A stretch of DNA of 5,578 nucleotides from an uncultured Prevotella sp. GTDB taxonomy: Bacteria > Bacteroidota > Bacteroidia > Bacteroidales > Bacteroidaceae. The DNA lies in contig CAJLYG010000200.1 of assembly GCA_905210845.1 (NCBI GenBank), positions 1-5,578 on the forward strand. Direction: 5' to 3'. The notes below the pieces were generated by a model that made no database searches, was not told the origin of the DNA, and saw only the letters and a program-made list of their open reading frames with translations. The first letter of the stretch is position 1, and every line of letters starts with the position of its first letter. A program made the position numbers and the translations under genes. Shown here piece by piece: positions 1-5,578 of this stretch.

Positions 1-9
1 GGGGGGGGG
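1..9. other. Poly-G run at the contig edge, probable artefact
   Basis: Nine consecutive G open the window and then give way abruptly to ordinary coding sequence. Read in the frame of the first gene they would put glycines just before the residues VKAQ, in what should be the end of a signal peptide. That is an unlikely composition there. A homopolymer G run exactly at a sequence end is more typical of a sequencing or assembly artefact than of genomic DNA. Real sequence probably begins around base 9-10. Confidence 0.6.
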
Positions 10-3000
10 TAAAAGCCCAGGTTCCTGCTTCGGGTACTTACCGAATTAAGTCGGCTTCCGGCACTTATGTGGAAGTCAAGGGCAAGTATTATGCGAAACC
101 TGATGCCAGTACAACGAATGACTACACCCAGATTGGGGTGGGTATTGGTTACAAGACCGGAGACGGTTACCGTGTTTATTCCTTATCAGGGAAGAATCCG
201 AAGGACAATTCTTCCATCGAAGTTTACAACTATGTAGACAAAGCCTACAAGATCGTGTCTGAGTTCGCGCAGGCTGAACTCAACAAGAAATTAGGTTCCT
301 TGCTTTCCAGTCAGGGCGGAAGTACTGACAGTGACGTGAAAGCGCAACTTCTGCCAGCCCTTAATGCCATGGCTGACTCCATCTGCAAGATTTACACCGA
401 CGATTATGCTTTTATGACACTTGTGCCACAGGCTCACTATGGCAATAAGTGGATCGTACGCGCCAAGGCGACAGTGCCTGCAATCCCCTACACCATCCAG
501 GCTGTGGGCAACTACATCGTTGTTGGCAATGACGTGCGGGGCAACGGTTACAAAAGTAAAGACGTATGGGACTGGGCCAAGCAGCACGTGCTGAAGTATC
601 TTGACGAGCATCAGACGGATGCGAGCCTAAAGGCCTTGGTTACGAAGTATCTCGATCAGGTGAATCCTGGGACCACCTATTACCTGACCTATGAGTCTAA
701 GGATAACTCTTTTGGCTACGAGACTAAACCTACTGACAACAGTCTATGGACGATGGAAGAAGTCAGTACGACTGCCGATGGTCTGATACCGGGCGTGGTG
801 AACATCAAGAACAACTCCACCGACCATTACGTGAATGTCACCGGTAAGTATGAGGCAGAGCCTGACCTGACGCTCAGTGACATTGAGAGCAATGCCACTT
901 ATCAAAAGAATGCCGCCATCACCCTTAACTTCGGTCGCTACGACCGCAGCAACGACAAGCTCTATCGCATTACCGAACTGTCTAACCAAGGACAGGATGT
1001 GGTGGGCTATCTCGCCAAGGGCATGGACAAAGTATTCAGCATACTGGATCAGAAACTGACGGAGAAAGGTCTGTACGCTTTTATTGCCAAGACTATCAAC
1101 GGTAAGTTGGCGGAAAAGAGCATTAACTACTCGATTACCGCCGACAATGTTCGCGCTGATGTGAAGACCGCCATCGACCTTTGCTCCGACTACTATGCTT
1201 ATATGAAGCTGATCGACAATGGAGACAATACGGTATCCCTGCGCATGGATGTACCGAAGGTGCCTGCCCTACTCGACCTTGCCGTACAGTTGTTGAAGGA
1301 CCAAGGCACGACCTTTGAGGATTTTGCCAAGGACCAGATCACAAAATACTTTGAGAGCAGCCAGACTACCGAGGCTCTCAAGAAACTCTGGAAGCAGAAC
1401 AAGGACAAGTGGTACTTCGGCAAGGTTTATTATCTCTCTGCTGAGTCAAGCTACAATACCTTTGAGTTTACCGAAAACGGCAAAGATCCTGCTGCTAAAT
1501 GGGTCTTAGCTGAATTGAATACTTCAAATAGCACAGCCAACACGAATCCTTATCAGGGTTACTTCCGCATCAAGAACGTAGGAGGCTTTGGTGACCAGCG
1601 ATACATCGAAGTTCGCGGACGTGCCACGGCTGATGTCGCAGCTACAAACAAAGACAAGGTGACTAAGCCGGGTACCATCCTCTATGTCAACCTGAACGCT
1701 GCCCCCACGGAAATCTCTTCTCCCTACAAGCAGGGCGAGACGGTGAAGGCATACGAATTGATGAACGTACGCAGCCAGGGCATTGACGTGATGAATGGCT
1801 GCGAGGCTACAACAATGGAAGAACTCGCCCAGATGTTGGGAGATGAAGTCTCATTGTCGACTGCCTACAATGGCTATGTTGGTTTCGGGCGTATGCTCCT
1901 TAGCATGGGTGCTTCTTTCGCCGATGGTATAATAGGACAAACTATTACAGATGCAACCCAAAAGAGCAAGTTCAATGCCTTGATGGAAGACTTCAATGCT
2001 AACTATCTCCCGAGCCTGAAGTTCCAAGTTTATCTGATTCCTGTGGACGGACAGAAGGATACTTATCTCGTTCGTTCCATGGTACCTTCCGTAAAGCCTA
2101 TCGTTGACTTCTACAAGGCCAACAAGACAGATATGGATGCCGTTGTTGTTCCGGCTGTGAGAAACTTCCTCACTGCTCATTCTGGCTATACAAGCAAGAT
2201 CGGCTTTACCGGTGAGAAATTCACGGCTGATGATGATGCCATCATCAACACATGGTATAGTGCTGATGGCGGTGAATGGCACGTAAAGAATGCTTGCGAA
2301 AAGAATGCTGACGGCACATTGAAGGGCAGCGGTACAGATGCTGATCCTTGGACGCTCTCCTACTCCACCATTCTCGGCAGCGAGCAGATTATGTTCGACT
2401 GGCTTAAACTCCAGATGATGAAGGCATTGAAGGCTACAGGGCGCGACCATACACTCGGTGGCTATGTGAACATGATCCATTACAAGACGCCGTATTACCT
2501 CATCGAGGGTGACAACCACGATGCTGCAGGCAACCGCGTCTATACGGGCAATGCTGAATTGGGCTTCGCCAACGACGGACTGAATGCAGGCACGGCTTTC
2601 GGTGGCTCTCTCCACGATGACCTGACAAATGCAAAAGAGCACGCTTACTGGACACTCGAGCCTGTGGATGAGACCAACTTCTTCACCGTAAAGCCCAACT
2701 CTCATCCGGGCAAGAACAGCAAGTATTACGCTTCTACCTATCTCGACTTCCCCTTCCAGATCAAGGGCAGCAACGTAAGCGCGGTCTATACGCTGAATGC
2801 TGATGGCGTTAAGGAGGGTACAGATGCCGAGGGTAATGCCATCAAGTATGTTACCTTCGACAAGGCTACGGGTGTTATCCCTGCTGCTACGCCTGTCATC
2901 ATTGAGTATAACTCCAATGCAGTCAGCAGCGACCTGGCTCTCGAACCTGTCCTGGACGGATCACGGAACACCACGCAGAGCGACCTCATTCAGGGAACTT

Positions 3001-3458
3001 TCTTCGGGGGCAAGCATAATGTAACCTATCCGAATTATGGATCAGGAACGTTAGCAAGCATCAAGAGTATGGCATATGCAGCAATAAAGGGTAATATCGA
3101 CGACAAGTTTGGTACGACAACCATGAACAAGAACCTCTATCTGTTTGGGTACAATACAGAGGAGAAACATAATCCTTATGGGTTCTGGCTGTATAGTGCA
3201 CACAACGCAGACGATACTACCATTTCCAACAATAACATCCCTGCCAACAAGCCTTTCTTGCTTCAGGATCCTGAAATGAATGCGAAGATCTACGTGATGT
3301 TTGGTAATGAGGAAGCAACAGGCATTGAGCATGTCATCAACAATTGCAATACGACAATTCCTGCTCATGCACCACGTTATAATCTCTCTGGTCAGCGTGT
3401 AGACGAGACCTATAAGGGTATCGTGATTGTGAATGGTCATAAGTACATACAAAAGTAA
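3..3458 (+). CDS. Large exported repeat protein, 5'-truncated, with C-terminal sorting-like tail
   Basis: The open frame runs from the left edge to TAA at 3456-3458, 1151 visible residues; the start codon lies outside the window. The GTG at 69 is not the start, because the same frame continues upstream with conserved sequence (GTYRIKSASGTYVEV). The first residues, VKA then QVPASG, look like the end of a signal peptide cut between A and Q, so only about 15-20 residues seem lost. Residues 11-263, 264-518 and 519-892 are three degenerate repeats, each opening with a G-x-[YFV]-x-IK-[NS] strand and closing with a W-x-[ML]-E/A-E/P motif. Residues 893-1104 form a module shared with the protein at 3754-5100 (F-x-VKP, DFPF, P-x-x-TPV). 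Residues 1105-1151 form a tail (ATGIEH, YNLSGQRV, KGIVIVNGHK) resembling type IX secretion type-A tails, although related tails also occur in species where that system is uncertain. The repeat openings recall ricin-like or beta-trefoil lectin strands, which is inference only. No catalytic motif was recognised. Function is unknown; probably a surface or secreted protein. Confidence 0.92.
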   Translation, partial: GGVKAQVPASGTYRIKSASGTYVEVKGKYYAKPDASTTNDYTQIGVGIGYKTGDGYRVYSLSGKNPKDNSSIEVYNYVDKAYKIVSEFAQAELNKKLGSLLSSQGGSTDSDVKAQLLPALNAMADSICKIYTDDYAFMTLVPQAHYGNKWIVRAKATVPAIPYTIQAVGNYIVVGNDVRGNGYKSKDVWDWAKQHVLKYLDEHQTDASLKALVTKYLDQVNPGTTYYLTYESKDNSFGYETKPTDNSLWTMEEVSTTADGLIPGVVNIKNNSTDHYVNVTGKYEAEPDLTLSDIESNATYQKNAAITLNFGRYDRSNDKLYRITELSNQGQDVVGYLAKGMDKVFSILDQKLTEKGLYAFIAKTINGKLAEKSINYSITADNVRADVKTAIDLCSDYYAYMKLIDNGDNTVSLRMDVPKVPALLDLAVQLLKDQGTTFEDFAKDQITKYFESSQTTEALKKLWKQNKDKWYFGKVYYLSAESSYNTFEFTENGKDPAAKWVLAELNTSNSTANTNPYQGYFRIKNVGGFGDQRYIEVRGRATADVAATNKDKVTKPGTILYVNLNAAPTEISSPYKQGETVKAYELMNVRSQGIDVMNGCEATTMEELAQMLGDEVSLSTAYNGYVGFGRMLLSMGASFADGIIGQTITDATQKSKFNALMEDFNANYLPSLKFQVYLIPVDGQKDTYLVRSMVPSVKPIVDFYKANKTDMDAVVVPAVRNFLTAHSGYTSKIGFTGEKFTADDDAIINTWYSADGGEWHVKNACEKNADGTLKGSGTDADPWTLSYSTILGSEQIMFDWLKLQMMKALKATGRDHTLGGYVNMIHYKTPYYLIEGDNHDAAGNRVYTGNAELGFANDGLNAGTAFGGSLHDDLTNAKEHAYWTLEPVDETNFFTVKPNSHPGKNSKYYASTYLDFPFQIKGSNVSAVYTLNADGVKEGTDAEGNAIKYVTFDKATGVIPAATPVIIEYNSNAVSSDLALEPVLDGSRNTTQSDLIQGTFFGGKHNVTYPNYGSGTLASIKSMAYAAIKGNIDDKFGTTTMNKNLYLFGYNTEEKHNPYGFWLYSAHNADDTTISNNNIPANKPFLLQDPEMNAKIYVMFGNEEATGIEHVINNCNTTIPAHAPRYNLSGQRVDETYKGIVIVNGHKYIQK
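33..2678 (+). repeat. Three degenerate protein-level tandem repeats in the large exported protein
   Basis: Unit A spans 33-791, unit B 792-1556 and unit C 1557-2678. Shared landmarks in order are the opening strand (GTYRIKS, GVVNIKN, GYFRIKN), then YVEVKGKYYAKPD, YVNVTGKYEAEPD and YIEVRGRATADV, then a VP-x-[IV]-P-like motif (KATVPAIP, MDVPKVPALLD, SMVPSVKPIVD). Next come a tyrosine pair (TYYLTYES, VYYLSAES, PYYLIEGD) and a closing tryptophan (LWTMEEV, KWVLAEL, YWTLEPV). Units A and B are about 253-255 residues; unit C is about 374, with extra sequence mainly before its closing section. DNA identity between units is low, so these are old duplications. The exported protein at 3754-5100 carries one equivalent but shorter unit. 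Confidence 0.75.
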
Positions 3459-3470
3459 GACTTTGAAGCG

Positions 3471-3668
3471 ATGAAAAAAACATATATAAAGCCGAATACC
3501 ACTTTTGTGGAACTAAATCTCCAAGGCAGTGTCTTGGAAGGTACAGCGATTGCAGGACAGTCTAAAGTCCCAGTGGGAGAGCCTGAAGATCCCAAAGACG
3601 TAGAATGGAGTTCCAAAGGCAATCGTTTCGACGATGATGACTGGTCGGATGACAGTTCTTGGGAATGA
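3471..3668 (+). CDS. Small acidic-tailed protein, paralogue of 5113-5289
   Basis: This 65-residue protein starts 12 nt after the stop of the large exported protein. It opens MKKTYIKPNTTFVELNL, carries a short G-rich middle and a VPVGEPE motif, and ends SKGNRFDDDDWSDDSSWE, an acidic tail with two tryptophans. There is no signal peptide, lipobox or membrane segment, so it is predicted cytoplasmic unless exported another way. The M[KR]KxYIxP opening and [SA]KxNxF-acidic tail match a type of short uncharacterised protein common in Bacteroidales; that is recollection, not a database result. It aligns along its whole length with the 58-residue protein at 5113-5289. The upstream 12 nt contain only a weak GAAG two bases before ATG, so translation may depend on coupling to the preceding gene. 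Function is unknown. A peptide precursor, a chaperone-like partner for the exported protein, or a regulator all remain possible. Confidence 0.85.
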   Translation: MKKTYIKPNTTFVELNLQGSVLEGTAIAGQSKVPVGEPEDPKDVEWSSKGNRFDDDDWSDDSSWE

Positions 3669-3753
3669 AAATGAAGATCAATAACAAATAACAATTGCAA
3701 GTCTCGCCACCTTTGAAGGATTCGACGGGACTTGCTTTATGAAAGAAAGACTT
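3669..3753 (+). promoter_or_regulatory. Inter-module spacer with nested stem-loop
   Basis: This 85-nt gap separates the two modules. An AT-rich start (3669-3696) is followed by an inverted repeat: GCAAGTCTCG at 3697-3706 pairs with CGGGACTTGC at 3726-3735 over ten pairs including one G-U. Inside the loop, CCT at 3710-3712 can pair with AGG at 3717-3719 around TTGA. The base after the stem starts CTTT, then ATG at 3738-3741, so there is no proper T-run and a classical terminator is unlikely. Its position just ahead of the next start suggests an RNA processing, stability or translation-control element; that is inference. No full Bacteroidetes-type promoter (TTTG spaced from TAnnTTTG) was found here. 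Confidence 0.5.
3741..3750 (+). promoter_or_regulatory. Purine-rich ribosome-entry region supporting the start at 3754
   Basis: GAAAGAAAGA ends three bases before the ATG at 3754. It supports that ATG over the in-frame ATG at 3739, whose upstream bases lie within the stem-loop. The signal peptide that follows 3754 (MRKYILLALALC) is also the more typical form. Bacteroidetes rely little on strong Shine-Dalgarno pairing, so this is modest evidence. Confidence 0.4.
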
Positions 3754-5100
3754 ATGAGAAAATATATACTCTTAGCCCTTGCTTTGTGTTCTACCCTCGC
3801 TATCCATGCGCAGCTGAATGGCAATGGCTACTATCGCATCAAGAATAAAGCAACCGGAAAGTACGCTACCCTCGCTTCGGATGAGATGAGCTATCAAAAT
3901 GTTGTCGATGGAATCGGAGGAAGAAAATTGATGGGTGATACTAATATCTTCAGTAGAACTCCGTGGGATCCAAGCAAAAACGGTGCATACCCCACGGTCA
4001 TTGCCAAGATGGGCTGTTATTTAGAGAATGATATCAGACAAGTGAACGATGGTGCCGCAAATCCTGCATCTGTTTTTTATTTAGAGAAAAATAACAGCCA
4101 GTATAACCTGATGTGTGAGGGAACAGACTTAAAAACTATCACAACGGGTCAGTATATAGCCACTATCAGTGTGGAATTCCCAGGCTATTATACGAACATA
4201 AAATCCTTGAGCAATAATTTGTTCAATATTTATATTCCCGTTAGTGCATCAGCAGGTTTGACCGTAACTGTTGGCAACTACTACTTCTGCGACAACGCCG
4301 GCACTTTTGGCGTAGAAAAGGATGCATCCAAAAAGGAAGAAGCGCAATGGTACATTGAACCCGCTACGACCTTCAACGTGAAACCCTTGGAGAAAGTGAA
4401 GGATACTGAAGGGCATTACTATACAACGCTCTGCGTGGACTTTCCTTTCTCAATACCTTCCACGGGCTCTACCGTCCTCGCTGCCTATATCGTGTCCGGA
4501 AAGGATGAAGAGGGAAATGCTGTATTAAGCAGGGTAAACGGTACCGTTGCCGGTGGCACTCCCGTCGTATTGGAATGTTCCTCTGCTGACGAGGCAACCA
4601 ATATCCTCAACATCGAAAAGGATGCACCTGCCAATAAGAGTTGTGCGAATGGCAGTACGATAAGTTCCGATGGAAACGCCCTCATGGGACGCTATTTCAA
4701 TGCACCTGCTGCCACTTATCAATACAAGAATTATCTGAATCAAGTGAACAACCCTTCCACTGCCAATTTCGGCACGTCTGGCAACGTCTTGAAGAACGAC
4801 CAGGCTAACTACCGTGTCCTGAACTGCGTGGATGGCAAGGTGGGCTTCTATAAGCTCAAAGGTACGGCTACAACGATGACTGCCAATAAGGCGTTCCTCG
4901 ATATCAGAAGTCTGAAGGAAACGACATCTGCTTCCGCCAAGTCGTTCGCCATCGAGGATGCCCAACAGGCAACAGGTATCCATGAGATCGATGCCAACCA
5001 TCCTAAGCATGATATCATCTATGATCTGCAGGGACGCCGGGTAAAGCAGCCTGCACAACACGGCATCTACATCGTGAATGGCAAAAAGGTAATATTTTAA
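3754..5100 (+). CDS. Exported protein with one lectin-like unit, shared C-terminal module and tail
   Basis: From ATG 3754 the protein has 448 residues; an in-frame ATG at 3739 would add MKERL. Residues 1-20 are a signal peptide (MRK, hydrophobic core ILLALALCSTLAI, then HA) with likely cleavage before Q at residue 20, fitting the known preference of Bacteroidetes for Gln at the mature end. The internal Cys is preceded by LAL, which is not a lipobox. Residues 21-200 open with GYYRIKNKATGKYATL and close with QWYIEP, equivalent to one repeat of the upstream large protein. Residues 206-405 match that protein's C-terminal module (FNVKP, VDFPFSI, GGTPVVLE, a late ANKAFL). The tail from residue 406 reads ATGIHEID, YDLQGRRV and HGIYIVNGKKV. 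The opening suggests a ricin-like or beta-trefoil fold, which is unproven. No catalytic signature was seen. It sits between the two small-protein genes, probably in one operon. Function is unknown; likely surface-exposed or secreted. Confidence 0.92.
   Translation: MRKYILLALALCSTLAIHAQLNGNGYYRIKNKATGKYATLASDEMSYQNVVDGIGGRKLMGDTNIFSRTPWDPSKNGAYPTVIAKMGCYLENDIRQVNDGAANPASVFYLEKNNSQYNLMCEGTDLKTITTGQYIATISVEFPGYYTNIKSLSNNLFNIYIPVSASAGLTVTVGNYYFCDNAGTFGVEKDASKKEEAQWYIEPATTFNVKPLEKVKDTEGHYYTTLCVDFPFSIPSTGSTVLAAYIVSGKDEEGNAVLSRVNGTVAGGTPVVLECSSADEATNILNIEKDAPANKSCANGSTISSDGNALMGRYFNAPAATYQYKNYLNQVNNPSTANFGTSGNVLKNDQANYRVLNCVDGKVGFYKLKGTATTMTANKAFLDIRSLKETTSASAKSFAIEDAQQATGIHEIDANHPKHDIIYDLQGRRVKQPAQHGIYIVNGKKVIF
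4969..5100 (+). other. C-terminal sorting-like tail coding segment (second copy)
   Basis: This segment encodes ATGIHEID, then YDLQGRRV, then GIYIVNGKKVIF. The first large gene encodes the counterpart at 3315-3458: ATGIEHV, YNLSGQRV and KGIVIVNGHK. Shared positions are ATGI, Y-[ND]-L-x-G-x-RV, GI-x-IVNG and a basic residue near the end. The layout, a beta strand, a turn and a final G-x-x-I-V strand, resembles type-A C-terminal domains recognised by type IX secretion. Assignment to that pathway is inference because none of its machinery is in the window. Confidence 0.6.
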
Positions 5101-5112
5101 ATGGCATGACCT

Positions 5113-5289
5113 ATGAGAAAGATTTATATCACTCCACAAGTATTCATTGATAAAATCCAAATCGAACGTCATTTCCTTACTGGAAGTGGCGAAAAGACTG
5201 TGCCTATTGGCGATCAAGAGGTTGAGGAACAGGGAGCCAAAGGCAATCACTTTTGTAATGATGACAACCATTCTGACTGGGATGATTAG
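5113..5289 (+). CDS. Small acidic-tailed protein, second paralogue (58 residues)
   Basis: ATG 5113 to TAG 5287-5289 encodes 58 residues opening MRKIYITPQVFIDKIQI, with LTGSGE and VPIGDQE in the middle and ending AKGNHFCNDDNHSDWDD. Full-length similarity to the 65-residue protein at 3471-3668 is visible by eye: M[KR]KxYIxP, the VP[VI]G motif, [SA]KGNxF, and an acidic tail with Trp. It begins 12 nt after the stop of the exported protein, exactly the spacing of the first pair, which argues strongly that it is a real gene. No signal peptide or membrane segment is present. No Shine-Dalgarno sequence is evident; directly after the upstream TAA lies a two-codon mini-frame (ATG GCA TGA at 5101-5109), so reinitiation is possible. 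It differs from its paralogue by a Cys in the KGN-F region and a less acidic tail. Function is unknown. Its short length makes automatic annotation likely to miss it. Confidence 0.82.
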   Translation: MRKIYITPQVFIDKIQIERHFLTGSGEKTVPIGDQEVEEQGAKGNHFCNDDNHSDWDD

Positions 5290-5333
5290 CAGCAGGTGCT
5301 ATTTTGTCTCAACATGTCAAAGAACGATGCGCT

Positions 5334-5465
5334 GGGAGGTGACCTTTCACGCTCTGTGAGGTAAGCTTTCACGAGGCGGGAGATAACCTTTTGCAAGGCA
5401 GGAGATGACCTAACGGACGCTTATAGGTGATCTTTCGCGAGGCTGGAAGTGACCTCTTGTAGACC
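5334..5465 (+). repeat. Six contiguous degenerate 22-bp direct repeats
   Basis: Units start at 5334, 5356, 5378, 5400, 5422 and 5444, each exactly 22 bp with no spacer or indel. Each unit has three variable leading bases (often GGG) followed by a consensus AGGTGACCTTTCGCGAGGC. Hand-counted identity to the consensus is 17, 18, 18, 13, 18 and 13 of 22. Five unit positions (A4, T7, A9, C11, T12) are unchanged in all six. The AGGTGACCT core is a near-palindrome around G. A period of 22 is not a multiple of three and units 4 and 6 are weak, so a coding role is unlikely. Constant length despite base divergence suggests selection on spacing, about two helical turns, as in protein-binding arrays, or else old expansion of an intergenic repeat. 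Confidence 0.85.
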
Positions 5466-5466
5466 A

Positions 5467-5493
5467 GGTCGTTAACAATCCTGTCTGACGACC
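5467..5493 (+). terminator. Possible stem-loop after the repeat array
   Basis: GGTCGTTA at 5467-5474 pairs with TGACGACC at 5486-5493 over eight pairs with one G-U, leaving an 11-base loop. It starts two bases after the last repeat unit. The bases that follow are CTTCCC, not a T-run, so if it ends transcription it is not a standard intrinsic terminator. No better terminator was found downstream of the last small gene, which is why this label is kept at low confidence. Confidence 0.28.
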
Positions 5494-5578
5494 CTTCCCA
5501 CCGCCATCCACGCCGTCGCGCCGCCCGGCATCTTTTGTGGGCTTAGAAAAATTAAAACCAAAATTCAAAAACCCATCG

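Larger units (their letters stand above)
5290..5578. other. Gene-free 3' region
   Basis: No convincing gene was found in these 289 bases. Bases 5290-5333 show nothing notable. A tandem-repeat array occupies 5334-5465 and a hairpin 5467-5493. Bases 5491-5530 are strikingly C-rich on this strand (pyrimidine-rich then GCC/CGC-rich). From 5545 the sequence is A-rich up to the edge. An open frame crossing from the last small gene to 5359 on the + strand ignores the real frame and runs into the repeats, so it is not called. Confidence 0.65.

Noticed and set aside
1851..2705. Long open frame of 284 codons on the - strand inside the large gene
   Set aside because: It is antisense to a continuous, repeat-supported coding frame, and its protein is rich in I, V, C and H without recognisable domains, signal or start context. 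It is a mirror of codon use in the real gene.
3705..3715. Possible -7 promoter element (CACCTTTG, close to TAnnTTTG)
   Set aside because: It lacks the first T and no TTTG-type -33 element lies at a suitable distance upstream; it also sits within the stem-loop.
3754..3813. Lipoprotein signal in the second exported protein
   Set aside because: The Cys in the leader is preceded by LAL rather than a small residue, and a better standard cleavage site before Gln follows.
4525..5271. Open frame of 248 codons on the - strand over the second exported gene and the last small gene
   Set aside because: It overlaps two well-supported genes on the other strand and crosses their boundary. No domain or ribosome-entry signal supports it.
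5147..5359. 70-codon + strand frame running into the repeat array
   Set aside because: It overlaps the 58-residue gene in another frame, shows none of the paralogue motifs, and ends inside non-coding repeats.
5334..5465. CRISPR array
   Set aside because: Units are contiguous with no spacers, are only 22 bp and degenerate, and no cas gene is nearby.
5504..5512. DnaA-box-like sequence (CCATCCACG) near the repeats
   Set aside because: Three of nine positions differ from TTATCCACA and there is only one copy, so an origin cannot be supported.
5521..5537. GC-rich mini-hairpin (GCC-GCCC-GGC) with TCTTTT after it as a terminator
   Set aside because: A three-base-pair stem, or four pairs with an impossible two-base loop, is too weak and the T-run is only four bases.

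Overview
The window looks like a Bacteroidales chromosomal fragment, most likely Prevotella or a close relative. The evidence is signal-peptide remnants that place Gln right after the cleavage site, large secreted proteins ending in a YxLxGxRV...GIxIVNGxK tail, and short proteins starting M[KR]KxYIxP. Genus is an inference from protein style; no rRNA, tRNA or marker gene is present. The left edge is a contig or read end: a run of nine G replaces the start of the first gene.

All real genes are on the + strand, forming a two-gene module that occurs twice. Module 1 is a very large exported protein (bases 3-3458, 5' end missing, three degenerate internal repeats plus a C-terminal module and tail) followed 12 nt later by a 65-residue acidic-tailed small protein (3471-3668). 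Module 2 is a 448-residue exported protein (3754-5100) with one N-terminal unit and the same C-terminal module and tail. It is followed, again 12 nt later, by a 58-residue small protein (5113-5289) that is clearly a diverged paralogue of the first small protein. An 85-nt gap with a nested stem-loop (3697-3735) separates the modules. No strong terminator is visible between any of the four genes, so one transcript is plausible.

The last 289 bases hold no convincing gene. They contain six contiguous, indel-free degenerate 22-bp direct repeats (5334-5465), an 8-bp-stem hairpin directly after them (5467-5493), a C-rich stretch, and an A-rich end.

How the genes work together is unknown. The large proteins are predicted to leave the cytoplasm and may be surface-displayed or released. 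The small proteins lack any export signal. Their strict pairing with the exported proteins is the most distinctive feature of the window and the best candidate for an undescribed system. Enzymatic motifs were not recognised in any protein.
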